From JAIBJN01 sp963825255 (GTDB lineage: Bacteria > Actinomycetota > Thermoleophilia > Gaiellales > Gaiellaceae), in NCBI GenBank assembly GCA_963825255.1, contig CAWGSF010000009.1:1054001-1118000 (forward strand): a stretch of DNA of 64,000 nucleotides, given 5' to 3'. The position numbers and the translations under genes are program-made. The notes beneath the pieces are model-generated. The model did not search any database and was not told the DNA's origin. It worked only from the letters and a program-made list of their open reading frames with translations. This document shows, piece by piece, positions 1 through 9,364 of the stretch (positions are counted from its first letter, which is position 1; each line of letters begins with the position of its first letter).

Positions 1-78
1 CGCCCAGCATCCGGCCGCCGCCACGCCCGCCTGGGCGAGCGCGCCCGCGGTGACGAGCGCAATCAGGAGTCGCTTCAT
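1..78 (-). CDS. N-terminal fragment of a secreted protein
   Basis: Only the first 26 codons are in the window; the rest lies beyond the left edge. The start ATG (76-78) follows a clear AGGAGG ribosome-binding site six bases upstream. The peptide starts MKRLLIALVTAGALAQAG, a basic n-region followed by an Ala/Leu/Val core, which is a typical signal peptide, so the protein is probably exported or anchored outside the membrane. Nothing of the mature protein is visible, so no function can be given. Confidence 0.6.
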   Translation of the reverse strand, partial: MKRLLIALVTAGALAQAGVAAAGCWA

Positions 79-133
79 TCGAATCCTCCTCTCGCGCCTT
101 CTACCCCGGCCGGGCCCGGAAGGTTCCGGGCGC

Positions 134-397
134 TCAGCGGACCGCGAAGCCCCTGAGCCCTTCCTCGGGCTCCTCGAAGACCTCGACCCGCTCGACCGCC
201 GCGCCCTGCGGGCCCTCGCGGACGAAGGCGACGAGGCGCTCGACGGCGTCCGGCTCGCCCTCGAAGACCGCCTCGACCGTTCCCTCCCACGTGTTGCGAG
301 CCCAGCCGGCGACACCGTGCTCGAGCGCGAGGCGGCGGGTGGTGTCCCGGAAGAAGACGCCCTGGACGTATCCGTGGACCACGACCCGCCGTCTCAT
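134..397 (-). CDS. acyP: Acylphosphatase
   Basis: An 87-residue protein, close to the usual 90-100 residues of the family, which hydrolyses the carboxyl-phosphate bond of acyl phosphates in the cytoplasm. The family signature is seen near the N-terminus (VHGYVQGVFFRDTTRRLA), containing the glycine-rich phosphate loop with the catalytic Arg, followed by GWARNTWEGTVEAVFEG with the conserved Asn. The ATG overlaps the stop of the upstream MFS gene (ATGA), so the two are translationally coupled. A longer reading frame extends upstream but it is the shadow of the MFS gene. Physiological substrate is unknown for most bacterial members. Confidence 0.93.
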   Translation of the reverse strand: MRRRVVVHGYVQGVFFRDTTRRLALEHGVAGWARNTWEGTVEAVFEGEPDAVERLVAFVREGPQGAAVERVEVFEEPEEGLRGFAVR

Positions 398-1515
398 CGG
401 TACCGCGAGAACCAGGGGACGACGAGGGCGGCGACGAGCGCGGAGAAGGCCGCCGCGAGCAGGAACGGGAGCCGCGTGTCCGCGTCGAACAGCGGCACGT
501 AGACGAGCGGGGCGATCGCCACGCCCGCGAACTTGAACGCGCTGTAGGCCGATGTCGCCCCGGCGCGGTTCGAGGGGAAGGACTCGACGACGATCGTGTT
601 GAGCCCGGCCCAGACGAACGCGGACGCGCACCCGACGAGGAAGTAGACGAACGCGAGGCTCCAGACGGTCGGCGCGAAGTAGAGGCCGAGGACGCCCGCC
701 GTGCAGCCGATCGCGCCGAAGAACGCCGTTCCCGGGCGGCCGAGCCGGTCGACGACCGTCCCCGCATAGCGCCCGAAGGCGATGCCGCCGATCCCGTAGC
801 CCGCGACGAGGAGCCCGCGCCCGGCCGAGCCGAGGCCGAACTCCTCGTCGGCGACGAGGGCGAGCACGAAGCCGATGGCGGTGAAGCCGAGGTAGCCGAG
901 CAGCGCGGTCGTCCCGAGGAGCGAGATCCAGCGGTTGAGGAGCGCCCGTGCGGACGCGCCCGGCTCGGGCCTGTGCTCGACTGCGCGGAGCGACTGCCGC
1001 GGGAACGCGAGCACGGCCGCGACGACCGCCACGAGGACGAAGGCGAGACGCCAGCTGATCTCACCGAGCGCGCCACCGAGCACCGGCGCCAGCGTCAGGC
1101 CGGCCGTCTGGGCCGCAGCGAACGTGCCGACGCTCCGGCCGAGGATCTCGGGAGCGACGACCTCCGCGAGCGCGGCGAGGAGGATGGGGGAGAGGAACGC
1201 GTTGGCGCTGCCCATCAGCGCCCGGGCGCCGAGGAAGCTCCAGATCTCGGGCGCGAAGGCGCAGGCGAGGGCCGCCGCCCCGAAGGCGACGTAGGCGGTG
1301 CGCACGACGCGACGCGGCCCCAGACGCTCCGCCACCGTCCCCGAGACGAGCTGGAGGGCGGCGAACGGGACCATGTACGCGGTGATGGCGGCGGCGACCC
1401 ACGCGAGCGACGTGCCGAGGTCGTCGGCCACGTTGGGGATGAGGGCGACGAGCATGGCGCCGCCGAAGGGCCCGAGGAAGCCTCCGACGTACAGCGGGAA
1501 GGTGAGGCGGCGCAC
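394..1515 (-). CDS. MFS transporter, 12-TM type
   Basis: A 373-residue major facilitator superfamily permease. Alternating hydrophobic helices run through the whole protein, with two halves separated by a polar stretch near residues 180-190. The first half has the typical loop (RLGPRRVVR, about residues 65-73) and the second half its counterpart (VVDRLGRPG). The start is GTG at 1513-1515. The substrate cannot be told from sequence; drug or metabolite export is the usual role of this size class. It shares a 4-nt overlap with the acylphosphatase gene downstream. The gene upstream reads away from it. Confidence 0.85.
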   Translation of the reverse strand: MRRLTFPLYVGGFLGPFGGAMLVALIPNVADDLGTSLAWVAAAITAYMVPFAALQLVSGTVAERLGPRRVVRTAYVAFGAAALACAFAPEIWSFLGARALMGSANAFLSPILLAALAEVVAPEILGRSVGTFAAAQTAGLTLAPVLGGALGEISWRLAFVLVAVVAAVLAFPRQSLRAVEHRPEPGASARALLNRWISLLGTTALLGYLGFTAIGFVLALVADEEFGLGSAGRGLLVAGYGIGGIAFGRYAGTVVDRLGRPGTAFFGAIGCTAGVLGLYFAPTVWSLAFVYFLVGCASAFVWAGLNTIVVESFPSNRAGATSAYSAFKFAGVAIAPLVYVPLFDADTRLPFLLAAAFSALVAALVVPWFSRYR

Positions 1516-1538
1516 GCGGCGGTAGGCTACGCGGCCGC

Positions 1539-2075
1539 GTGAGGAGCGAGCGCTTCGTCCGTGACCTCGCCGTCGCCCGTATCGGGACGACGTTCAACTT
1601 CTACCGCGACGGAGACGGAGCCGACGTGCGGCGGAACCGGCTCGAGGACTACCTCCGATCGCGTGACGGCGCGCGCCTGCTGCTCGTCGGCGAGGCGGCC
1701 GGCTACCGCGGCGCCCGGGTGAGCGGCATCCCGTTCACGTCGGAGCGCCAGGTCAGCGGCGCCCCGCCGGGCGAGGCGACGGCCACGATCGTGCAGCGCG
1801 TCCTCGCCGAGCTCGGACTGGCGGACGACGTGCTCCTCTGGAACGTCGTCCCGACTCACCCGCACCTGCCGGACCGGCCCGGCTCGAACCGTCCGCCGAC
1901 GTGTGCCGAGGCGGCGGAGGGCACCCGCTTCCTCGCGGAGCTGGCCCGCGGGCGCCGTGTCGTCGCCGTCGGGAGAATCGCCCAGAGGCTTCTCGGCGCG
2001 CCGTACGTGCGCCACCCGAGCCACGGCGGCGCAGCGGCCTTCAGGGACGGGCTCCTGGACTACGCTTCGGCCTAG
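1539..2075 (+). CDS. Uracil-DNA glycosylase family protein
   Basis: A 178-residue single-domain protein of the uracil-DNA glycosylase superfamily, which removes deaminated or mismatched bases from DNA. Seen: the N-terminal motif region LLVGEAAGYRGARVSGIPF (about residues 49-67), the middle NVVPTHPH block, and the C-terminal HPS motif (VRHPSHGG), the equivalent of the DNA-minor-groove loop. The four Cys of the iron-sulphur family 4/5 enzymes are not present, so it is not a classical thermophile-type UDG. GTG start; TAG stop overlaps the GTG of the next gene. The exact base specificity cannot be read from the sequence. Confidence 0.75.
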   Translation: MRSERFVRDLAVARIGTTFNFYRDGDGADVRRNRLEDYLRSRDGARLLLVGEAAGYRGARVSGIPFTSERQVSGAPPGEATATIVQRVLAELGLADDVLLWNVVPTHPHLPDRPGSNRPPTCAEAAEGTRFLAELARGRRVVAVGRIAQRLLGAPYVRHPSHGGAAAFRDGLLDYASA

Positions 2076-3319
2076 TGCCTCCGCGCTCCGATCTGCCGAT
2101 CCGCCGCAACACGGCGCTCCTCTCCGCGTCGCTCGCCGCGAACTCCGGCATGCTCCAGCTCTCGGCGGCGGTCGCCTCGCTGACGTTCGTCCTCGTCACC
2201 GGCGTGAAAGGGCTCCTGGGCCTCGGGCCGGCGATCGTCCTCGCCTCGGGCGCGCTCGCGGCGCTGCCGGCCGGGCGCCTGATGGACCGGCTCGGTCGCG
2301 TGCCGGTGCTCGCCGCCGGGTTCGTGATCGGGGGAATCGGCGGGGTGCTGGCCGCCCTCGGCAGCACGCTCGAGTCCGCGCCGCCCGTCTTCCTCGGCCT
2401 CGCGTGCGTGGGCGTCGCCGGCGGGACGTCGCTGCTGGCGCGGGCGGCGGCGGCCGACATGTACCCGCCCGAGCGGCGGGCCCGCGGCATCGCGCTCGTC
2501 CTGGTGGGGGCGGTCTTCGGCGCCATCCTCGGGCCGGCGGTCTTCAGCCCGCTGCTGTCCGGCAGAGAGGTGGACGGGGACGCACTCGCGCTCCTCTGGC
2601 TCGCGGCCTCCGGCTTCATGGTCGTCGGCCTCGTGCTCGTGCTCCTGGTGCGCCCCGACCCGCGGCGGATCGCCGAGCTCCTCGCGGCCGGGACGCCTGC
2701 GGCGGAGCCGCGCCCGGCCGCTCCGATCCGGGAGCTCGTGCGCCGTCGCGGCGTGATCCCGTCCCTCCTCGCGGCCCAGGCCAGCTTCGGCGTCATGGTC
2801 TCCGTCATGACGCTGACGGGCGCGGTCGTCGTCGACCACCACCATCACAGCGGCGAGGCGGTCTTCCCGATCATCGGCGCTCATGTGCTGGGGATGTACG
2901 CGCTCGTCCTCGTCGTGGGCGACGTCGTCGACCGCATCGGGCGCCCACCGGCGCTCGTCGGCGGGCTCACCGTCATGGCGATCTCGGTCGTCAGCCTCCT
3001 CTGGGTCGCGAGCGTCCCCGCGACGGCGCTCGCGCTCTTCGGCCTCGGCCTCGGCTGGAACCTCTCCTACGTCGCCGCGACCGCCCAGCTCGCGGACTGC
3101 ACGCACGCGTGGGAGCGCGGCAAGCTCCTCGGGTTCAACGACCTCCTGTCGGGGCTCACCGGGGCGTCCCTCGCGCTCCTCGGCGGATACGCGCTGACCG
3201 TCATCGGCGTCGGCGCGCTCGCGATCGGAGCGACCCTCCTCGTCTTCGGGCCGGCCGTGTGGATCGCGCGTCAGAGCCTTCGCCGCCCCGCCGAGGCGAC
3301 GACGTCACCCGCCGACTGA
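2075..3319 (+). CDS. MFS transporter
   Basis: A 414-residue MFS permease with about 12 hydrophobic segments. The GTG start at 2075 overlaps the TAG of the glycosylase gene (TAGTG); an open frame reaching further upstream is only read-through of that gene in another frame. The loop between helices 2 and 3 carries the MFS motif (AGRLMDRLGRVPVL), and the second half has VVGDVVDRIGRPPAL at the equivalent place. An unusual run of histidines (VDHHHHSGEAVF, near residue 250) lies at the start of the second half and could bind a metal, but this is only a suggestion. The substrate is unknown. Confidence 0.85.
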   Translation: MPPRSDLPIRRNTALLSASLAANSGMLQLSAAVASLTFVLVTGVKGLLGLGPAIVLASGALAALPAGRLMDRLGRVPVLAAGFVIGGIGGVLAALGSTLESAPPVFLGLACVGVAGGTSLLARAAAADMYPPERRARGIALVLVGAVFGAILGPAVFSPLLSGREVDGDALALLWLAASGFMVVGLVLVLLVRPDPRRIAELLAAGTPAAEPRPAAPIRELVRRRGVIPSLLAAQASFGVMVSVMTLTGAVVVDHHHHSGEAVFPIIGAHVLGMYALVLVVGDVVDRIGRPPALVGGLTVMAISVVSLLWVASVPATALALFGLGLGWNLSYVAATAQLADCTHAWERGKLLGFNDLLSGLTGASLALLGGYALTVIGVGALAIGATLLVFGPAVWIARQSLRRPAEATTSPAD

Positions 3320-3326
3320 CGGCTGC

Positions 3327-3332
3327 TACAAT
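3327..3332 (+). promoter_or_regulatory. Probable -10 element of the rplM-rpsI promoter
   Basis: TACAAT matches the housekeeping sigma -10 consensus and stands out in this GC-rich sequence. It lies 46 bases before the rplM ATG, just after the MFS stop. A convincing -35 is not seen (GTCACC sits at 17-bp spacing). If used, transcription would start near 3339, at the foot of the hairpin described next. Confidence 0.5.
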
Positions 3333-3338
3333 CCGCGC

Positions 3339-3365
3339 TCGGCGGACGCCTTGTCCGCCGATTTT
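3339..3365 (+). promoter_or_regulatory. rplM leader hairpin, terminator-like
   Basis: Perfect 9-bp stem (TCGGCGGAC / GTCCGCCGA) with a 5-base loop, followed directly by TTTT and then, seven bases later, the rplM ATG. No Shine-Dalgarno sequence is present between stem and ATG. It has the shape of an intrinsic terminator or an autoregulatory ribosomal-protein leader. L13 leaders are known in Firmicutes; whether this is a functional equivalent is inference. Confidence 0.6.
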
Positions 3366-3372
3366 CTGTGTG

Positions 3373-3801
3373 ATGAAGACCTACTCCGCCAAGCCGAAGG
3401 ACGTCGAGCAGCGCTGGTTCGTCGTCGACGCCGAGGGCCAGACGCTCGGCCGTCTGGCGACGCGCATCGCGAACACGCTGCGGGGCAAGGGCAAGCCCCA
3501 GTACACCGCCCACGTCGACACCGGCGACTTCGTCGTCGTCGTCAACGCGGAGAAGATCCACGTCACCGGCAAGAAGCTCGAGCAGAAGCGGTACTACCGC
3601 CACTCGGGCTACCCCGGCGGCCTGCGCTCGCGGACGCTCGCCGAGCAGCTCGAGCGGCGCCCCACCGAGGTGATCCGCGCCGCGGTCAAGGGCATGCTCC
3701 CGCGCAACCGCCTCGCCCGCCGGCAGATCACGAAGCTCAAGGTCTACGCGGGGCCGGAGCACCCGCATCAGGCCCAGAACCCCGAGCCGCTCCCCGAATG
3801 A
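3373..3801 (+). CDS. rplM: 50S ribosomal protein L13
   Basis: A 142-residue protein, full length for bacterial L13 (about 140-150), an early-assembling 23S rRNA-binding protein. Seen: KTYSAKP at the start, the WFVVDAEGQTLGRLAT block, the central GDFVVVVNAEKIHVTGKK, and the YYRHSGYPGG signature, ending with the GMLPRNRLARRQ helix and HPHQAQNPEPL. ATG start with no Shine-Dalgarno motif; a terminator-like hairpin precedes it. It is followed after 10 bases by rpsI, the standard L13-S9 pair. Confidence 0.98.
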   Translation: MKTYSAKPKDVEQRWFVVDAEGQTLGRLATRIANTLRGKGKPQYTAHVDTGDFVVVVNAEKIHVTGKKLEQKRYYRHSGYPGGLRSRTLAEQLERRPTEVIRAAVKGMLPRNRLARRQITKLKVYAGPEHPHQAQNPEPLPE

Positions 3802-3811
3802 GAGCCTGACC

Positions 3812-4207
3812 GTGGCCGAGATCGCGCAGTACCAGGGAACGGGCAAGCGGAAGACCTCCGTCGCCCGCGTCATCCTCCGCCCCGGAGACGGCGCCACCTG
3901 GATCAACGGCCGCACCCTCGAGACGTACTTCCCGCGCGAGGCGCTGCGGACGACCGCAACCGCGCCGCTGCGCGCGGCGGGCGTCGAGGGGCGCTTCGAC
4001 ATCAGGGCACGCATCCGCGGCGGCGGCCCCTCCGGCCAGGCCGGCGCGCTTCGCCACGGGATCGCCCGAGCGCTCGTCGAGGCCGATCCGGAGCTCCGCG
4101 GCGTCCTCAAGCGCGAGGGCTTCCTCACGCGGGACGCGCGGATCGTCGAGCGCAAGAAGGCCGGCCTCCACAAGGCCCGCAAGGCGCCGCAGTTCTCGAA
4201 GAGGTAG
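3812..4207 (+). CDS. rpsI: 30S ribosomal protein S9
   Basis: A 131-residue S9, full length. Seen: YQGTGKRKTSVARVIL at the N-terminus, the GGGPSGQAGALRHGIARAL core, and the RDARIVERKKAGLHKARKAPQ segment. It ends in QFSKR, the C-terminal tail that reaches the P-site tRNA in the ribosome. GTG start. Co-transcribed with rplM; the structured region before glmM begins three bases after its stop. Confidence 0.98.
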   Translation: MAEIAQYQGTGKRKTSVARVILRPGDGATWINGRTLETYFPREALRTTATAPLRAAGVEGRFDIRARIRGGGPSGQAGALRHGIARALVEADPELRGVLKREGFLTRDARIVERKKAGLHKARKAPQFSKR

Positions 4208-4210
4208 CCA

Positions 4211-4372
4211 GTGCCTCTTCGGGTGATGCTGCCCAGTCTCTGGGTCGCAAGCACCAAGCCGGCGTCTGCACTCGCCTGCGGCCAAGGCTGGCGGCCTTGG
4301 CAAGGGCGAGGGCGGGGGCCGGCGCCGCGTGATTGCGGGTCAGAGGCGGGCGGGCATTACCCGGAGAGGCAC
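4211..4372 (+). ncRNA. Structured leader RNA that would mask the glmM ribosome-binding site
   Basis: A 162-nt non-coding stretch between rpsI and glmM that folds on paper into one long rod. The outer helix pairs 4211-4229 with 4354-4372: 19 continuous pairs, two of them G-U. Inside, GCCGGC (4258-4263) pairs with 4318-4323, CTCGCC (4271-4276) with GGCGAG (4305-4310), and GCCAAGG (4281-4287) with CCTTGGC (4295-4301). The 3' strand of the outer helix contains GGAGAGG (4363-4369), the only Shine-Dalgarno for the glmM GTG at 4375. It is therefore a good candidate for translational control, perhaps a riboswitch. I do not recognise a known class. A miniature transposon with terminal inverted repeats is the alternative, but no target duplication is seen. 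Confidence 0.6.
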
Positions 4373-4374
4373 TA

Positions 4375-5644
4375 GTGGCTCGGAGGCTGTTCGGGACCGA
4401 CGGGGTCCGGGGCATCGTCGGCGAGGACCTGACGAACGATCTGGTCGCGAGGCTCGGCCGCGCGTTCGCGCGGTGGAGCGGAGGCGCACACGTGCTCGTC
4501 GGCCGCGACACCCGCGGATCCGGGCCGGAGCTCGAAGAGGCACTGGCCGCGGGCCTGGCCGCCGGGAGGCTCCGGCGTCCTGCTCGGCGGCGTGCTCCCG
4601 ACGCCCGCCGTCGCCCTGCTCGCGGAGGACGCCGGCGTCGTCGTCTCGGCGTCCCACAACCCGGCGGAGTACAACGGCGTCAAGTTCTTCCGCGCCGGCC
4701 GGAAGCTCGAGGACGCCGAGGAGGAGGCGATCGAGCAGCTTCTGGACGACGGCGAGGCGAGCTCGTCGGTCGACGTCCGGCCGGTGGACGGGCTGGCGGA
4801 GCGCTACGTCGACCTGGTCTGCGAGCGCTTCGGCTCGCCGCTCGACGGCCTCCGCGTCGTCCTCGACTGCGCGAACGGCGCGATGTTCGAGGTCGCGCCG
4901 GCCGCCTTCCGCCGGCTGGGCGCCGAGATCTCGGTGATCGGGGACTCACCGGACGGCACGAACATCAACGACGGGTGCGGAGCGACGGACCTTCGCCTGC
5001 TCTCGAGCACCGTGGCGGCGGGTGAGTTCGACCTCGGCCTCGCGTTCGACGGCGACGGCGACCGCCTCCTCGCCGTCGACGCCGGCGGAAACGAGGTGGA
5101 CGGCGACCAGATCGTCGCGATCCTCGCCCTCTATCTCGGCGTCGACCTCGTGGCGGTCACCAGGATGACGAACCTCGGCTTCCACCGCCTCATGGGCGAG
5201 CGTGGCATCCGCGTCCTCACCACCGACGTGGGCGACCGCTACGTGCTCGAGGCCCTCCGGGCCGAGGGCGGCGTCCTCGGAGGCGAGCAGTCCGGCCACG
5301 TCATCTACCTCCAGGGGCACGTGACGGGGGACGGCCTGGCCGCCGCGCTCCTCCTCTGTCGCGCCGTCGTCGAGCAGGGCCGTGGGCTCGCCGACCTCGC
5401 GGCCGTCATGCCCCGCTTCCACCAGGTCAAGGAGAACGTGCGGGTGCGGGAGAAGGCGCTCTCAGAGCCGATTCTGGCCGAGATCGCCCGGCTGACGGCC
5501 GAGCTCGGGGACAGCGGGCGCGTGCTCGTCAGGCCGAGCGGGACGGAGCCCGTCGTCCGCATCCTGGCCGAGGCCGAAACGGAGGAGAAAGCGCGCTCTC
5601 TCTGTGCTACCATCCTCCCTCTCGTTCAGAGAGAGCTCGGCTAG
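4375..5644 (+). CDS. glmM: Phosphoglucosamine mutase (frameshifted)
   Basis: Converts glucosamine-6-phosphate to glucosamine-1-phosphate for UDP-GlcNAc and peptidoglycan synthesis. The frame opens at GTG 4375 with RRLFGTDGVRGIVGEDL, typical of GlmM. It shifts near 4565-4570, where one extra G in a GGGA run breaks it, and continues to 5644. The phosphoserine loop follows (VVSASHNPAEYNGVKFF), then the metal loop (FDGDGDRLLAVD), the sugar-binding GEQSGH, and the C-terminal phosphate site RPSGTEPVVRI. About 422 residues if repaired, slightly under the usual 445. The single indel is most likely a sequence error since all functional motifs survive. Its start is covered by the leader RNA; glmS follows. 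Confidence 0.9.
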
Positions 5645-5689
5645 TCAGCCGGGCTCGTTTTTTCGACCCGGTCTTCGAACGGTCAGGCA

Positions 5690-5733
5690 GCCGGAGACCG
5701 GAGCGGCGTCGGAAACGCCGGCTGATGACCGGC
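5690..5733 (+). promoter_or_regulatory. Possible structured leader of glmS
   Basis: The 111-base gap between glmM and glmS contains a hairpin CGGCGT-CGGAA-ACGCCG (5704-5720). It is enclosed by an outer GCCGG/CCGGC pair (5690-5694 with 5729-5733) across an asymmetric internal loop whose right side reads GCTGATGA. Upstream lies CCGGGCTCG-TTTTT-TCGACCCGG, an imperfect stem with a T-rich loop, perhaps the end of the glmM transcript. The glmS ribozyme core is not recognisable. Function is unproven. Confidence 0.3.
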
Positions 5734-5755
5734 GGAACGAACAGAGGGGGATCGG

Positions 5756-7582
<1,827 letters not shown>

Positions 7583-7590
7583 AACGGCGT

Positions 7591-7619
7591 CTCACAAGTA
7601 ACAGACTGTTACTTGTGAG
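7591..7619. terminator. Perfect palindrome, copy 1, between convergent glmS and copCD
   Basis: Two 14-base arms around a single central A, with core AAGTAACAG-A-CTGTTACTT and outer bases CTCAC/GTGAG. It starts 9 bases after the glmS stop and ends 4 bases before the copCD stop, so it could end transcription in both directions. It lacks a T-tract. The core is AT-rich in a GC-rich genome and recurs twice near 14.5 kb with different but still complementary outer bases. Confidence 0.65.
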
Positions 7620-7622
7620 TCC

Positions 7623-9335
7623 TCAGGGCGCGATGGTGACGGTCGCCGTCTCGGTCAGGAGCTCCGACTCGCCGACCCTGACCTCGACGCGCAGGTCCCA
7701 GTCGCCCGGCACGGCCAGCTGCGCGTTCTCGGCCGTGTAGACGCCGTGCTGGGCCGAGTCAAGCTCGGCCGGGAACTCCAGCGGCCCGATCTTCCGTCTC
7801 GGCTGCGACGCGGCCACGGTCACCTGGGTCACGTCGAAGACGAGCTCGTGGTTCGTGAGGACGACCTGGATGCGGTTCGTCCCGGCGCGGGCCGGGTCGA
7901 CGAGGACGATCGCCTCGGTCTTGCCGAGGTCGACGGTCGCCGTCCTCGCCGGGGTGCCGGCCGTCGCGTGCCCGGCCCCCAGCGCCTCGAGGCGCGCCGG
8001 CTCGGTGTTCACGAGCACGGCGGTGACCGCGAGGATGGCCACCACCAGGCCGAGCTCGTAGGAGACCGCGATGAGGAACCGCCGCTGCTCGGTGGGCGAC
8101 GTGATCCCCGCCCGCAGCCTGGGCACGGCGATGCGGTTGTTGAACGCGGCGAGGAAGAGGATGGGGATTGCGAGGATGATCTTCGTGAGGACGAGCAGGC
8201 CGTACTTCGCCTCCCAGAGCCCGCTCCAGGTGCGCACCTGGAGGTACGCCGTGATGACGCCCGCGACGGCGAGGATCGCCACGGAGCCGACCGCCAGCCT
8301 CGAGAACGGCGGCACCGCCCGCGCGGCGAGCTCCCAGCGGTCGCCGCGGCTGCGGACGAGCGCGAGCGTCAGGAACGCGAGCCCGCCCGCCCAGAGCCCC
8401 GCCGTGACCACGTGCGCGACGTCCGAGACGAGTGCGAGCGTCCCGCCGGTGCTCGCGTGTCCCGACGCCGAGGGGGTGATCGCGAGACCGGCGCAGAGCG
8501 CAAGCGGGAGGCCGGACAGCATCGTCTCGCGGTCGTCGGTGTGGCGCAGAGCCAGCGCGGTGACCGACAGCGTCGCGGCGAGCGCCGCCTGGATGAGCAT
8601 GACCCTGCCGTAGCGCAGGTCGAGGACGGCGTCGAAGACCTCCCAGGAGAACCCCTCGCCGAGCCCTAGGCCGCTCGCCGACGCCCCTTCGAAGACGATG
8701 TTGAGCAGCGCGACGACGGCGAGCGCCAAGCCGCATGCCCCGAGCACTCCGTAGAGCCACCGCCGGACCAGCCACCCGGCCGAGGGCAGGACGAAGAGGA
8801 TGGCGGCCGAGCCGCCGATGCAGAGGAGCAGCAGCCCGAGATCGAGGAACCGGCTGGCCGTGAAGGCGACGTCGACCGCGGCGGAGGTGCCCGTCAGCGA
8901 CTCGAGCGACAGTCCTGCCGCCGTCTCGCTCCGGCGCTGGACGTGGAAGACGAAGGCGCCCGAGATCGGGTCGGAATCCGCCGAGATCGCCCGCCAGGCG
9001 ACCGTGTACGTGCCGGGCGCGAGCATGCCGCGGATCCCGGTCGAGACGATCGGCCCCGACGAGGGCGTCACCTGGCCGGTGTCGACGCGGCGGGCGTTCT
9101 CGTCGAAGACCCGGATCCCCCCGAGCGACGTCTCCACCGTCTCGTCGAAGCGGAGCACGACCCGGTCCGGGGACTTCTCGACGACGACGTCGTTCCCGGG
9201 GTCCGTCGAGACGAGGACCGAGTGAGCGGCCGCCGTCGGGGCGCCGACGGCGACGAGCACGCAGGCTGCGGCGAGCGCCGAGACGATGCGCCGCCGACGC
9301 GTCCGTCGGCGACCGGCGGTTCGCTCGGCGTTCAC
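7623..9335 (-). CDS. CopC-CopD fusion, copper-related membrane protein
   Basis: A 570-residue protein. Residues 1-37 form a signal peptide after a very basic start (RRRTRRRR). A CopC-like beta-domain begins at the mature N-terminal His of AHSVLVSTDPGNDVV, the residue used for copper binding in this family, and runs to about 135. Roughly eight membrane helices of the CopD/PcoD domain occupy about 155-440. The last 110 residues form a second extracytoplasmic beta-rich domain resembling the YtkA-like type. CopC-CopD proteins are linked with copper handling across the membrane. It stands alone, facing glmS, with the palindrome between them. Confidence 0.85.
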   Translation of the reverse strand: MNAERTAGRRRTRRRRIVSALAAACVLVAVGAPTAAAHSVLVSTDPGNDVVVEKSPDRVVLRFDETVETSLGGIRVFDENARRVDTGQVTPSSGPIVSTGIRGMLAPGTYTVAWRAISADSDPISGAFVFHVQRRSETAAGLSLESLTGTSAAVDVAFTASRFLDLGLLLLCIGGSAAILFVLPSAGWLVRRWLYGVLGACGLALAVVALLNIVFEGASASGLGLGEGFSWEVFDAVLDLRYGRVMLIQAALAATLSVTALALRHTDDRETMLSGLPLALCAGLAITPSASGHASTGGTLALVSDVAHVVTAGLWAGGLAFLTLALVRSRGDRWELAARAVPPFSRLAVGSVAILAVAGVITAYLQVRTWSGLWEAKYGLLVLTKIILAIPILFLAAFNNRIAVPRLRAGITSPTEQRRFLIAVSYELGLVVAILAVTAVLVNTEPARLEALGAGHATAGTPARTATVDLGKTEAIVLVDPARAGTNRIQVVLTNHELVFDVTQVTVAASQPRRKIGPLEFPAELDSAQHGVYTAENAQLAVPGDWDLRVEVRVGESELLTETATVTIAP

Positions 9336-9364
9336 GCGGGGAGCCTAGCCAGCGCCGCGCGCCG

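Noticed and set aside
2830..2850. His-run in an MFS protein as a cloning tag or artefact
   Set aside because: Codons CACCACCATCAC lie in a normal helix-start context in a natural gene; left as a natural feature.
4211..4372. Inverted-repeat element (MITE-like) between rpsI and glmM
   Set aside because: No target-site duplication flanks the arms, and the 3' arm contains the glmM ribosome-binding site, so a leader RNA is the better reading; kept as an alternative.
5645..5755. glmS ribozyme
   Set aside because: The conserved cleavage-site core and the pseudoknot sequences could not be recognised.
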